DNA of 64,000 nucleotides from Mycolicibacterium sp. P9-22 (GTDB lineage: Bacteria > Actinomycetota > Actinomycetes > Mycobacteriales > Mycobacteriaceae): the NCBI RefSeq assembly GCF_008329585.1, contig NZ_NPKP01000009.1, positions 1 to 64,000 on the forward strand, given 5' to 3'. The position numbers and the translations under genes were made by a program. Shown piece after piece: positions 24,689-34,156 of the stretch (within the stretch, counting starts at the first letter, position 1; each line of letters starts with the position of its first letter). The notes under the pieces are model-generated. The model worked only from the letters and a program-made list of their open reading frames with translations, did not search any database and was not told the DNA's origin.

Positions 24689-26308
24689 GTGTCCGGCCGA
24701 GCTGATCTCTCACTCATCGTCGCCTTCGGCACCGACATGGGGAACTCCGAGGACGCCGCGATGACGTTCGCCGAGGCGGTCGGCGACATCGGCATCGAGG
24801 TCGAGGCGGTGGAACTGAACCAGGTCGAGGTCTCCGAGCTGCAGAACGCCACCCACTTCATCACGGTGGTATCCACCTTCGGCGAGGGCGAGTTCCCGGA
24901 TTCGGCCACGTTGTTCTGGGAGGCGCTCAGCGCCGACACCGAACGCCTCGAGCACCTCAACTTCGCGGTCCTGGCGCTCGGCGACAGCTCGTACGAGTTG
25001 TTCTGCAATGCCGGCCTGCTGCTCGATCAGCGCCTGGAAGCGCTGGGCGCCAAGCGGATGACCGACCGGGTGGACGTCGACGGTTTCTACGAGGAGCCCG
25101 CCAAGGCGTGGACCGCCGAACTGGTCAAGCAGCTGACCGCCGAGCAGGGCGAGGGAGCCGCCGAGGACTCGGCGGCGGCGCCCACCACGGCCCCCGAACG
25201 TGCCGAACCCCGCGAGCGGAACGTGCCGGTCCTCGCCCGCCTGGCCGTCAACCGGTGGCTCAACGCGACCGAGTCCGACAAAGAGGTCCGGCACTTCGAG
25301 GTGGACCTCACCGGTACCGGGATCACCTATCACGCAGGCGATTCCATCGCTGTGCACGCCACCAACGACCCGGCGCTGGTCGAGGCGCTGCTGGCCGGGC
25401 TCGGGGTCGGCGCGGATTACCCGGTCAACGGCCACGACCAGCCGCTGGGCACCCTGCTCACCGAGTACTTCGAGATCCGCACGCCGTCACGTGCGCTGCT
25501 GAGCCTGGCCGCGTCGCGCACGTCCGATGCGACGGTCGCCGAGACGTTGCGGTCCGGGGACACCCACGGCGGCACCGAGGGTTCCTGGCTGTACGGCAAG
25601 GACGTGCTGGACATCATCGGGCTGGCCGATCTCAAGGCTGATGAGGTCATCGACACGCTGCGCCCCCTGCAGTTCCGCGACTACTCGATCGCGTCCAGCC
25701 CGCTGGCCCACCCCGACAGCGTGCACCTGACCGTGGCCAGCGTGCGCTACGACGTCGCGGGCCGCCGGCACGGCGGTGTCGCCTCCACCTTCCTGGCCGA
25801 CCGCTGCGAGAACCTGCTGGTCCATCTGCGGCCCAACAATCATTTCCGGCTGCCGGCCGGCGATGTGCCGGTCATCATGATCGGCCCCGGAACCGGTATC
25901 GCGCCCTTCCGCGCGTTCCTGCAGGAGCGCAAGGCCACCGCCGCGACGGGGAAGTCGTGGTTGTTCTTCGGCGACCGACGCCGCGCGACCGATTACCTGT
26001 ACGGCGAGGAACTGGAGGAGTTCGTGTCCTCGGGTGTGCTGACCCGGCTGGACCTCGCCTTCTCCCGGGATCAGGATGCGAAGGTATATGTGCAGCAACG
26101 CATTCAGGAGAACGCCGAAGACTTCTACAACTGGCTGCAGGACGGTGCGCACGTGTACGTGTGCGGGGACGCCGACCGGATGGCCAAGGATGTGGACGCC
26201 GCGCTGCACGAGGTGATCGCCCGGGTCGGCGGGCTGGATGCCGCGGCCGCGCACGCCTACGTCAATGACCTCATCAAGAGCCACCGCTACGTCCGCGACG
26301 TGTACTGA
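24689..26308 (+). CDS. CysJ-like diflavin reductase (flavodoxin + FAD/NADPH domains)
   Basis: This 539-residue diflavin reductase has an N-terminal flavodoxin domain (about 8-150; STFGEGEFPDSA, ALGDSSYELF). A FAD-binding domain (about 175-375) carries RDYSIASSPL and GVASTFLADR. The NADPH domain (about 380-539) carries IGPGTGIAPFRAFLQER and ends in the CysJ-like HRYVRDVY. It passes electrons from NADPH to a partner such as sulfite reductase haemoprotein, P450 or another acceptor. No sulfite reductase beta subunit is adjacent, so the partner is open. GTG start. An AT-rich TAATTT at 24641-24646 could be its -10, and a weak iron-box-like 19-mer lies at 24630-24648. Confidence 0.85.
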   Translation: MSGRADLSLIVAFGTDMGNSEDAAMTFAEAVGDIGIEVEAVELNQVEVSELQNATHFITVVSTFGEGEFPDSATLFWEALSADTERLEHLNFAVLALGDSSYELFCNAGLLLDQRLEALGAKRMTDRVDVDGFYEEPAKAWTAELVKQLTAEQGEGAAEDSAAAPTTAPERAEPRERNVPVLARLAVNRWLNATESDKEVRHFEVDLTGTGITYHAGDSIAVHATNDPALVEALLAGLGVGADYPVNGHDQPLGTLLTEYFEIRTPSRALLSLAASRTSDATVAETLRSGDTHGGTEGSWLYGKDVLDIIGLADLKADEVIDTLRPLQFRDYSIASSPLAHPDSVHLTVASVRYDVAGRRHGGVASTFLADRCENLLVHLRPNNHFRLPAGDVPVIMIGPGTGIAPFRAFLQERKATAATGKSWLFFGDRRRATDYLYGEELEEFVSSGVLTRLDLAFSRDQDAKVYVQQRIQENAEDFYNWLQDGAHVYVCGDADRMAKDVDAALHEVIARVGGLDAAAAHAYVNDLIKSHRYVRDVY

Positions 26309-26309
26309 G

Positions 26310-27377
26310 CTACCTCCACACCCGGCCGCGCAAGATCACCAGATCCGGGTGCCCCACCCCCACCTCGCGGGGGTCCTCGGCGAAGCAGAGCAGGTCCGCC
26401 GACGCGCCGTGTTCGAGCGCCGGGCGCCCCAGCCACGCCCGGGCATCCCAGCTCGCCGCGCCCAGCGCTTCGGTCGGGCTCATCCCGACACCCGTGAGCG
26501 CGTCGATCTCATCGCCGATGCGACCGTGCCGGACCATCCCGCCGGCATCGGTGCCCGCGTAGATCGGCACCCCGGCATCGTGGGCGGCGCCGACGCGTTG
26601 CTTGCAGGACGCGTACAGATCACGCATGTGCTTGGCGTAGGTCGGGTACTTGCCGGCCGCGTCGGCGATCCCGGGGAAGTTGTCGATGTTGATCAGGGTG
26701 GGCACCAGCGCAGTGCCGTGCTCCAGCATCAGCTCGATGGTGTCGTCGGTGATACCGGTGCCGTGCTCGATGCAGTCGATGCCCGCGTTGATCAGCCCGG
26801 GCAGGGCATCCTCGCCGAACACGTGCGCGGTGACGCGCGCTCCGTTGGCGTGCGCGGCCGCGATGGCCTCGACCAGTACGTCATCGGACCACAGCGGCGC
26901 CAGGTCGCCCACTCCCCTGTCGATCCAGTCGCCGACCAGCTTCACCCAGCCGTCACCCCAGCGGGCCTGCTCGGCGACATAGGCCGGGAGCTGCGTCTCG
27001 TCCTCGATATCGATCGGCAGGCCGGGCATGTAGCGCTTGGGCCGGGCCAGGTGCCTGCCGGCCCGGATGATGCGCGGCAGGTCCTCGCGGTCGTCGAGAC
27101 TGCGGGTGTCGACCGGGGAACCGGCGTCGCGCAGCAGCAGGGCGCCGGCGTCGCGCTCGGTCTCGGCCTGTTCGATCGCCTCGCCGAAGGTGGTCGCACC
27201 GCCGGGCCCGAGCCCGACATGGCAGTGCGCATCGACCAGCCCGGGAATGATCCAGCCGCCGTCGAAGACGGTGTCGGCATCGGCGATCGACTCAGCCGAC
27301 AGCGTGCCCTGATGAATCCACCACTGCACCTCCTCGCCGTCGGGTAGGCCCCGGCCGCGGAGGTGCAGCGCCGCCAT
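26310..27377 (-). CDS. Metal-dependent amidohydrolase (Rv2915c-type)
   Basis: This 355-residue TIM-barrel hydrolase has metal ligands DAH51CH53, His185 (AHVF), His205 (IEHGTG) and Asp277 (YAGTDAGG). Lys146 (WVKLVG) is a candidate carboxylated lysine. This is the imidazolonepropionase/prolidase-like branch of the amidohydrolase superfamily; substrates range over cyclic amides and Xaa-Pro dipeptides and cannot be read from sequence. It lies 2 nt after ffh as in M. tuberculosis, so it is probably co-transcribed, and ends 1 nt from the opposing diflavin reductase. Confidence 0.85.
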   Translation of the reverse strand: MAALHLRGRGLPDGEEVQWWIHQGTLSAESIADADTVFDGGWIIPGLVDAHCHVGLGPGGATTFGEAIEQAETERDAGALLLRDAGSPVDTRSLDDREDLPRIIRAGRHLARPKRYMPGLPIDIEDETQLPAYVAEQARWGDGWVKLVGDWIDRGVGDLAPLWSDDVLVEAIAAAHANGARVTAHVFGEDALPGLINAGIDCIEHGTGITDDTIELMLEHGTALVPTLINIDNFPGIADAAGKYPTYAKHMRDLYASCKQRVGAAHDAGVPIYAGTDAGGMVRHGRIGDEIDALTGVGMSPTEALGAASWDARAWLGRPALEHGASADLLCFAEDPREVGVGHPDLVILRGRVWR

Positions 27378-27379
27378 AT

Positions 27380-28939
27380 CTAGTTCTGCCCCGGGAACTT
27401 CAGCTTCGACAGATCGATATTGGCCAGGCCCGGCGGCAACTCGTCGAGCCCCTTGGGCATCCCGGTCAGATCCGGGAACCCGGCGGGCAGACCTGCGCCC
27501 ATCGGGTTCTTCGGCGGCGTCGGTCCCCGGCCCTTCTTCTTACCGGCCTGCTTGTTCTTGCCCTTGCCGGCCTTGCGCGGGGAGCTCTTGCGCGCGAACG
27601 GCATTCCCATCTGACCGGCCATCTGGGACATCATCTTGCGGGCCTCGAAGAAGCGGTCGACGAGCTGGTTGACCTCGCCCACCGAGACCCCGGAGCCGTT
27701 GGCGATGCGCAGCCGGCGGGAGCCGTTGATGATCTTCGGGTCGGCCCGCTCGGCGGGGGTCATGCCGCGGATGATGGCCTGGACGCGGTCGAGCTGGCTG
27801 TCGTCGACGGCGGCCAGCGCATCCTTCATCTGACCGGCGCCGGGCAGCATGCCCAGCAGGTTGCCGATCGGGCCCATCTTGCGGATGGTGAGCATCTGCT
27901 CGAGGAAGTCCTCCAGCGTCAGCTCACCGGAGCCGATCTTGGCCGCCGCGGCTTCGGCCTGTTCGGCGTCAAAGTGCTGTTCGGCCTGTTCGATGAGCGA
28001 CAGCACATCGCCCATACCGAGGATGCGGCTGGCCATCCGGTCGGGGTGGAAGACGTCGAAGTCTTCGAGCTTCTCGCCGCTGGAGGCGAAGAGGATCGGC
28101 ACGCCGGTGATCTCGCGGACCGACAGCGCGGCACCACCGCGGGCGTCGCCGTCGAGCTTGGTCAGCACGACGCCGGTGAAGCCGACACCGGATCCGAAGG
28201 CCTCCGCGGTGGTCACCGCGTCCTGGCCGATCATGGCGTCGAGCACGAACAGTGTCTCATCGGGTTTGACGGCATCGCGGATGGCCGCGGCCTGGCTCAT
28301 CAGCTCCTCGTCGATACCGAGGCGGCCGGCGGTGTCGACGATGACGACGTCGTAGTGCTTCGACTTGGCCTCGGCCAGGCCGGCGGTGGCCACCGAGACC
28401 GGGTCGCCGGTGGTCATCTGGTCAATGGTCACGCCGTCGGGTGAGACCCCCGGGTGCGGTGCGAACACCGCGACGCCGGCGCGCTCGCCGACGATCTGCA
28501 ACTGGCGCACCGCGCCGGGGCGCTGCAGGTCACAGGCCACCAGCAGCGGGGTGTGCCCCTGCGCCTTGAGCCATTTGGCGAGCTTTCCGGCCAGCGTCGT
28601 CTTACCGGAGCCCTGCAGACCGGCGAGCATGATCACCGTCGGTGGGTTCCTGGCGAACGCCAGCTGCCGGGTCTCCCCGCCGAGGATGCCGACGAGCTCC
28701 TCGTTGACGATCTTGACGACCTGCTGGGCCGGGTTGAGCGCGGCCGAGACCTCGGCGCCCTTGGAGCGGTCCTTGACGCGGCCGACGAAGGCGCGCACCA
28801 CGGGCAGCGACACGTCGGCTTCGAGCAGGGCCAGCCGGATCTCCCGCGCGGTGGCGTCGATATCGGCGTCGGTCAGCCGACCTCGGGCGCGCAGGCCCTG
28901 CAGTGCACCGGTCAACCGGTCAGAGAGCGATTCAAACAC
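27380..28939 (-). CDS. ffh: Signal recognition particle protein
   Basis: This 519-residue SRP GTPase binds signal sequences of nascent membrane proteins. It has an N domain (1-95), G domain with P-loop GLQGSGKTT (107-115), DTAGRLG and TKLDGDARGG, and an M domain from about 325 (LEDFLEQMLTIRKMGP, RRLRIANGSG). A Lys/Gly/Pro-rich tail (about 440-519) follows. GTG start. Its receptor FtsY is encoded 6.7 kb away in the same window. Confidence 0.97.
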   Translation of the reverse strand: MFESLSDRLTGALQGLRARGRLTDADIDATAREIRLALLEADVSLPVVRAFVGRVKDRSKGAEVSAALNPAQQVVKIVNEELVGILGGETRQLAFARNPPTVIMLAGLQGSGKTTLAGKLAKWLKAQGHTPLLVACDLQRPGAVRQLQIVGERAGVAVFAPHPGVSPDGVTIDQMTTGDPVSVATAGLAEAKSKHYDVVIVDTAGRLGIDEELMSQAAAIRDAVKPDETLFVLDAMIGQDAVTTAEAFGSGVGFTGVVLTKLDGDARGGAALSVREITGVPILFASSGEKLEDFDVFHPDRMASRILGMGDVLSLIEQAEQHFDAEQAEAAAAKIGSGELTLEDFLEQMLTIRKMGPIGNLLGMLPGAGQMKDALAAVDDSQLDRVQAIIRGMTPAERADPKIINGSRRLRIANGSGVSVGEVNQLVDRFFEARKMMSQMAGQMGMPFARKSSPRKAGKGKNKQAGKKKGRGPTPPKNPMGAGLPAGFPDLTGMPKGLDELPPGLANIDLSKLKFPGQN

Positions 28940-28989
28940 CTGATAAGCCTAACGGTCGAAGTTCTGGTCCGAGGCGGCCCGCTGACGCT

Positions 28990-29015
28990 AATCTGTCAAC
29001 GCACGATGACAGATT
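28990..29015. promoter_or_regulatory. Perfect 9-bp inverted repeat, candidate operator
   Basis: AATCTGTCA and TGACAGATT are perfect complements separated by 8 bp, in the short gap between divergent ffh and the molybdopterin oxidoreductase gene. The left arm contains TAATCT (from 28989), which could be a -10 hexamer, so a dimeric repressor here would occlude the promoter. A GGAGG ribosome binding site and the ATG follow at 29021-29031. Confidence 0.5.
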
Positions 29016-29030
29016 CGGCCGGAGGCCCCC

Positions 29031-31214
29031 ATGACAGCGATCGACGTCCCCCTCCCCGAGGTGCGCAGCAACCTCGACGAGCCGACGAGCGTGACGCACA
29101 TCAGCCAGTGCACGCTGTGCGAGGCGCACTGCGGCATCCACGTGACCGTCACCGATGACCGGGTCAGCCGGATCGCCGGCAACCCCGACGATGTGTTGTC
29201 CAAGGGCTATATCTGCCCCAAGGCGACCGCGATGGGCGGCCTGCACCACGACCCGGACCGGCTGCGCACCCCGATGCGCCGCGTCGGGGACTCCTTCGAA
29301 CCGGTCAGCTGGGCCGAGGCCTTCACCGAGATCGGCACCCGGTTGCGGCGTGTCCGCCGCAAGCACGGTGTCCGCGCGCTGGGCATGTATCTGGGCAACC
29401 CGGCCGCCCATAGTTCCGGCGCCATGTACGGGCTCGCGCTGCGCATCGCGCTGCTCACCCCGAACTTCTATTCGGCCTCGTCCATCGACCAGATGCCGCA
29501 CGAGTACGCGGCGTGGCGGGTGTTCGGATCCAACGTGCTGGTTCCGATCACCGATATCGACCGCACCCAGCGGCTGGTGATCCTGGGGGCGAACCCGGCG
29601 GTGTCCAACGGCTCGCTGTCGATCATGCCGGGCGCCAGACGACGTATCAAAGCGGTCCGCGACCGCGGCGGCAAGGTCGTGGTCATCGATCCGCGCCGCA
29701 CCGAGACGACCCGGCTTGCCGATCAGCACGTCGCGGTGCGCCCGGGCGGTGACCTCTATCTGCTGATGGGCATGCTGCATGTACTGATCGGCGAAAACCT
29801 CTGCGACACCGCGGCACTCGACAAGCTGGCGACGGGCCGACAGGAGCTCGCCGATCTGGTGCAGCACGCCACCCCGGAGGCGATGGCGGCCCGCGCGGGT
29901 GTCGGTGCCGACGAGATCCGCGCGCTGGCCCGCGAGCACGCGGCGGCCGAGTCGGCGGCGATCTACGCCCGCATCGGCATCTGCCAGCAGGAGACCGGGA
30001 CCTTGGTGAGCTGGCTGGTCATGGTGATCAACACGGTCACCGGAAACCTCGACCGGCCGGGCGGCACGATGTTCTCCACCCCCATCGTCGATGTGCCTCG
30101 GCTGGCCAAGTTCATCCCCGTCGGGCACGGCCGGTGGACCGACCGCTCAGGCCGCCACAAATCGTTCCGCGGTGAGCTGCCCGCGGTGACGATGGCCGAC
30201 GAGATACTCACCGAGGGCCCCGGACAGATCCGGGCGATGATCACCTACGCCGGTAACCCGGTGTCCTCGATCCCGCAGAAGGGCCGCCTCGCCGAGGGCC
30301 TGGCACAGCTGGATCTGTATGTGGCGGTGGACATGTACATCACCGAGACCACCCGGCACGCCGATTTCATCCTGCCGCCGGTGTCCCCGCTGGAACGCGA
30401 GGATGTCGGGCTGCTGACCACGATCTTCAGTGTGCGCAACAACATTCGCTATCAGCACCGCAGTTTCGAACCGACGATCGGCGCCCTGGAGGACTGGGAG
30501 ATCCTCAGTCGGTTGACCTTCGAACTGCTCCCCGCTCCGCTGCGCCAGCTCGCCGCGCCGCTGCGTGAGAAATTCATCGCGTTCGCCGACCCGCTGCGGG
30601 CCACCGCTGCCGCGCTGGCCACCGGCCCGTACGGCAGGCTTCGCCGGGGCCGCAAGGGCATCACCATGAAGGCGCTACGCAACAGCGCCGGAGGTATCGA
30701 TCTCGGTCCGCTGCAGCCCCGGCTCGACAGGGTGCTGGCCACCTCGGATCGCCGGGTACACCTGGCACCGGCGGAGTTCGTCGCCGACGCGGCGGCCCGG
30801 CTGGTCGCCACGGACGAGGCACCCGGTGACGGCCGACTGCAACTGATCGGCCGACGCAACCTGCGCAGCAACAACTCCTGGCTGCACAATGTGCCGTCGA
30901 TGACGGGCGGTAACAACCGGTGCACGGTGCTGATGCATCCCGAGGACGCGGTCGCGCGCGGACTGGCCCAGGGCGACACCGTGCGCGTCGCCTCGGCGAC
31001 CGGGCAGATCGACATCCCGCTGGACATCAGCGATGAGATGCGGGCGGGCACCGTCGCCGTCCCGCACGGGTGGGGCCATCGCAACACCGGGTGGCAGCAC
31101 GCGAACACCCTGGCCGGCGCGAACGTCAACGATCTGCACGACCCGGATCAGGTGGACACCTTCACCGGGACGGCGGCGGTGAACAACACCTGGGTCACCG
31201 TCTTTGCACCCTGA
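29031..31214 (+). CDS. Molybdopterin (bis-MGD) oxidoreductase with N-terminal [4Fe-4S] site
   Basis: This 727-residue DMSO-reductase-superfamily protein has a Cys cluster (C27-x2-C30-x3-C34 and C62 in YICPK) binding one [4Fe-4S] centre. Molybdopterin domains follow (LVILGANPAVSNGS, VVVIDPRRTETTRLADQH in part), then a C-terminal MoCo-binding barrel (GWGHRNTGWQHANTLAGANVN in part). No twin-arginine signal, so it is cytoplasmic. I see no obvious Cys or Sec at the usual Mo-ligand position (region SSIDQMPHEYA), so it is unlikely to be a standard formate dehydrogenase or nitrate reductase. No partner subunits adjoin; the substrate is unknown. It sits between ffh and glnD. Confidence 0.85.
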   Translation: MTAIDVPLPEVRSNLDEPTSVTHISQCTLCEAHCGIHVTVTDDRVSRIAGNPDDVLSKGYICPKATAMGGLHHDPDRLRTPMRRVGDSFEPVSWAEAFTEIGTRLRRVRRKHGVRALGMYLGNPAAHSSGAMYGLALRIALLTPNFYSASSIDQMPHEYAAWRVFGSNVLVPITDIDRTQRLVILGANPAVSNGSLSIMPGARRRIKAVRDRGGKVVVIDPRRTETTRLADQHVAVRPGGDLYLLMGMLHVLIGENLCDTAALDKLATGRQELADLVQHATPEAMAARAGVGADEIRALAREHAAAESAAIYARIGICQQETGTLVSWLVMVINTVTGNLDRPGGTMFSTPIVDVPRLAKFIPVGHGRWTDRSGRHKSFRGELPAVTMADEILTEGPGQIRAMITYAGNPVSSIPQKGRLAEGLAQLDLYVAVDMYITETTRHADFILPPVSPLEREDVGLLTTIFSVRNNIRYQHRSFEPTIGALEDWEILSRLTFELLPAPLRQLAAPLREKFIAFADPLRATAAALATGPYGRLRRGRKGITMKALRNSAGGIDLGPLQPRLDRVLATSDRRVHLAPAEFVADAAARLVATDEAPGDGRLQLIGRRNLRSNNSWLHNVPSMTGGNNRCTVLMHPEDAVARGLAQGDTVRVASATGQIDIPLDISDEMRAGTVAVPHGWGHRNTGWQHANTLAGANVNDLHDPDQVDTFTGTAAVNNTWVTVFAP

Positions 31215-31215
31215 C

Positions 31216-33711
31216 CTAGCTGGCTTCGGGCACCTTGCGCGGAGGCGCTGGCAGCATCGCGTACAGGTCGCGCTCCAGATCGGCACGCGCCTCGGCGATC
31301 TTGGCGGCGTCCGCACCGGCCGACAGCGTGGGAACCGTGATGCTGAACACGTCGATCACCACCGATCCCAGGGTGGTGACCTTGGCCCAGTTGATGTCCA
31401 GCCCGTCGCGTTCGAGGACGGCGGTGAGCCGGGCCAGCAGACCGGGCCGGTCGCTGGCGCGGACCTGAACGAAGAACTCACCGGGGGCGCCGCCGTCGGT
31501 CCACAGGATGCGCGGTGGGGCGATGGTGTGGTTCACCGGGACAGAGGCCGGGGTCTCCCCCGCCCGGTACGGAGCGGCCGCGGCGCTTTCCAGGTCCCGG
31601 CGTTCGAGGGTTTCGATGACGTCGAGTTGGCCGTCCAGCGCGAGAATGAACTGCTGGCGCAGCAGTTCGGCTGCCGGTGGCGTGCCGAAATGCGGTGAGA
31701 CCGCGAAGGTGTTGATGGCCACCCCGTCGCGGCTGTTCACCGATGCCGAGTGCACCCGCAGGGCGTGCAGGGCCAACACTCCGGCGGCCTTGGACAGCAA
31801 TCCGCGGCGGTCCGGGGCGATCATCGTGACGTTGTGGATGTGCGGGCCTTCGCCGGCCGTCATCTCCACGTGGACCACGCCGTCGCCGGCCAGTTCCAGA
31901 TAGCGAGGATCGACGGGATCCGGTGTGGGCAGCGGTTCGCCGGCCATCACCAGCCGGCACCGGCGCACCAGATCGCCGATGAGCGAGGACTTCCAGTCTC
32001 CCCACACCCCGGGCCCGGTGGCCAGCGAATCTGCCTCGGCCAGCACGTGCAGCAGTTCCAGCAACTGGTAGTCGCCACCGAGCGCGTCGACCACGGTGGC
32101 AATCGTCTTGGGGTCCTGCAGGTCTCGACGGGTGGCGGTATCGGGCAGCAGCAGGTGATAGCGCACGATCTTGGACAGCACCTCGACATCGGAGGGCCAC
32201 AGGCCCAGCCGGGTGCCGATCTGGGTGGCCAGTTCGGCGCCGATGACACTGTGGTCACCGCCGCGCCCCTTGCCGATGTCGTGCACCAGCGCACCGAGCA
32301 CCAGCAGGTCCGGGCGTGCCACCCGGGTGGTGAATGCGCTTGCCCGCGAGACGGTTTCGATCAGATGCCGGTCGACGGTCCAGATGTGCACCACATCGCG
32401 GGGCGGCAGGTCACGCACCGCACCCCATTCGGGGAACAGCCGGCCCCACAGCCCGGTGCGGTCCAGCGCTTCGACGGTGTTCACCGCCGCCGGCCCCGCG
32501 GAAAGCAGCACCAGCAGATCCTTGAGCGCCTCGCGCGGCCAGGGGGCGCGCAGTTCAGGTGCGGCACCGGCAAGCCGGCTCAGCGTGGATGCGGCGATCG
32601 GCAGCGCGGTGGTGGCCGAGGCGGCGGCCACCCGCAGGATCAGGCCGGGGTCGCGTTCGGGTTTGGCGTCGCGGGCCAGGATGACCTCGCCGGCGAACTC
32701 GATCACACCCTCATCGAGCGGGCGCCGCGCCGGCCGGCGCAACGCGGCGAATCCACGGCGCGGCAGCGCATTTCCGGCGGTACGGATGCCGGCGTCGACG
32801 TAGTAGCTGATGGTGCGGGCCGCATCGGAGATGGTGCGGGCCAGGTCGAACCGGTCCCCGATGCGCAGGGCGGCACCGATCTCGTCGGCGTACTGGGCCA
32901 GCACCTGTTCGCGGCCCCGCCTGGAGACGCGGTGCAGCTCGGTGCGGACATTGAGCAGCGCCAGGTGGGCCTCGCCGAGCGTTCCGGTCGGTGAGGCGAG
33001 CAACCGGCTCGGGTACACGTCGGCGAGTTGGGCGATGGCCAGACCATTGAGCAGCTGCACATCACGCAGGCCGCCGCGACCGTTCTTCAGGTCGGGCTCG
33101 GCGCGGTGTGCGATCTGCCCGCTGCGTTCCCAGCGGGCACGAGTGTGCTCGACGAGTTCTTCGTAGCGCGAGGCGATCCCGATGCGCCACTGGCGCCGCG
33201 CCCCGCCGGTCAGCAGCGCGGACAGTTCGGCGTCCCCGGCGATGTGGCGGGCGTCTAGCATGGCCATCCCGGCGGAGATGTCCTCACCGGCCACCTGCAG
33301 CGCCTCGGGCACCGTGCGCACGCTGTGGTCGATGTGAATGTTGGCGTCCCACAGCGGGTACCAGAGCAGTTCGGCGACCTGGGAGACGATATCGGCCGGC
33401 ATGTTGTCGTGCAGCAGCATGAGGTCGAGGTCGGAGTACGGCAGCAGTTCGCCACGCCCCAGCCCGCCGGTGGCGACGATGGCGAACCCGCTGGTGGCGG
33501 TGATCCCGATCTCGGCGGCCTTGGTGGACAACCAGAATTCGTTGAGGTCCAGCAGCGCGTCGCGCAGCGCGGCGGCATCGAGTTGTTTGCCACCGACGTC
33601 GAGCAGCTGTTTCGACGCCTTGGCCAGATCATTGGCCGGACGCGGCGATCCCGCTGCCGGGGCCTCCCATCGGGAACCCCCAGCAGCGGGATCTGGTGTC
33701 TGATCAGTCAT
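31216..33711 (-). CDS. glnD: [Protein-PII] uridylyltransferase/uridylyl-removing enzyme
   Basis: This 831-residue nitrogen sensor has an N-terminal nucleotidyltransferase domain with GGLGRGEL (82-89) and DLD (94-96), a GlnE-type helical region and an HD phosphohydrolase domain (LGALVHDIGKGRGGDHS). Two C-terminal ACT domains (about 630-700 and 745-815) are the expected glutamine sensors. In actinobacteria GlnD adenylylates rather than uridylylates PII (known in Corynebacterium and Streptomyces). It ends the amt-glnB-glnD operon. Confidence 0.95.
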   Translation of the reverse strand: MTDQTPDPAAGGSRWEAPAAGSPRPANDLAKASKQLLDVGGKQLDAAALRDALLDLNEFWLSTKAAEIGITATSGFAIVATGGLGRGELLPYSDLDLMLLHDNMPADIVSQVAELLWYPLWDANIHIDHSVRTVPEALQVAGEDISAGMAMLDARHIAGDAELSALLTGGARRQWRIGIASRYEELVEHTRARWERSGQIAHRAEPDLKNGRGGLRDVQLLNGLAIAQLADVYPSRLLASPTGTLGEAHLALLNVRTELHRVSRRGREQVLAQYADEIGAALRIGDRFDLARTISDAARTISYYVDAGIRTAGNALPRRGFAALRRPARRPLDEGVIEFAGEVILARDAKPERDPGLILRVAAASATTALPIAASTLSRLAGAAPELRAPWPREALKDLLVLLSAGPAAVNTVEALDRTGLWGRLFPEWGAVRDLPPRDVVHIWTVDRHLIETVSRASAFTTRVARPDLLVLGALVHDIGKGRGGDHSVIGAELATQIGTRLGLWPSDVEVLSKIVRYHLLLPDTATRRDLQDPKTIATVVDALGGDYQLLELLHVLAEADSLATGPGVWGDWKSSLIGDLVRRCRLVMAGEPLPTPDPVDPRYLELAGDGVVHVEMTAGEGPHIHNVTMIAPDRRGLLSKAAGVLALHALRVHSASVNSRDGVAINTFAVSPHFGTPPAAELLRQQFILALDGQLDVIETLERRDLESAAAAPYRAGETPASVPVNHTIAPPRILWTDGGAPGEFFVQVRASDRPGLLARLTAVLERDGLDINWAKVTTLGSVVIDVFSITVPTLSAGADAAKIAEARADLERDLYAMLPAPPRKVPEAS

Positions 33712-33778
33712 TTCGGTCCTCCCCCGGCCCTACGTTCGAACGGTCACATATTCGGCCGGGAAACGACCCTCCAGCTGA

Positions 33779-34117
33779 TTAGAGTGCGTCGACTCCCCGC
33801 TCACCGGTGCGCACCCGCACAACGGTGTCCACGGGGCTCACCCATACCTTGCCGTCACCGATCTTCCCGGTGCGGGCCGCCTGCACGATGACGTCCACCA
33901 CCTTGTCCACGGCGGAGTCGTCGACGACGACCTCGACGCGCACCTTCGGCACGAAGTCCACCGAATACTCGGCGCCACGATAAACCTCGGTGTGGCCCTT
34001 CTGGCGTCCGTAGCCCTGCACCTCGCTGACGGTCATTCCGAGGATGCCCGTCTGCTCCAGGCCCGTCTTGACGTCTTCAAGAGTGAACGGTTTGACGATC
34101 GCAGTGATCAGTTTCAT
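33779..34117 (-). CDS. glnB: Nitrogen regulatory protein PII
   Basis: This 112-residue PII protein has an intact T-loop with Tyr51 (RGAEYSVDFVPK), the residue modified by GlnD, and the C-terminal VRVRTGERG block. It senses 2-oxoglutarate and ATP/ADP and controls AmtB and other targets. The amt-glnB-glnD arrangement suggests the GlnK-type role. GGAAGGA ribosome binding site. Confidence 0.97.
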   Translation of the reverse strand: MKLITAIVKPFTLEDVKTGLEQTGILGMTVSEVQGYGRQKGHTEVYRGAEYSVDFVPKVRVEVVVDDSAVDKVVDVIVQAARTGKIGDGKVWVSPVDTVVRVRTGERGVDAL

Positions 34118-34156
34118 TTAGTCGATTCCTTCCAGGACTCAGTCAATTGTTCCCGA

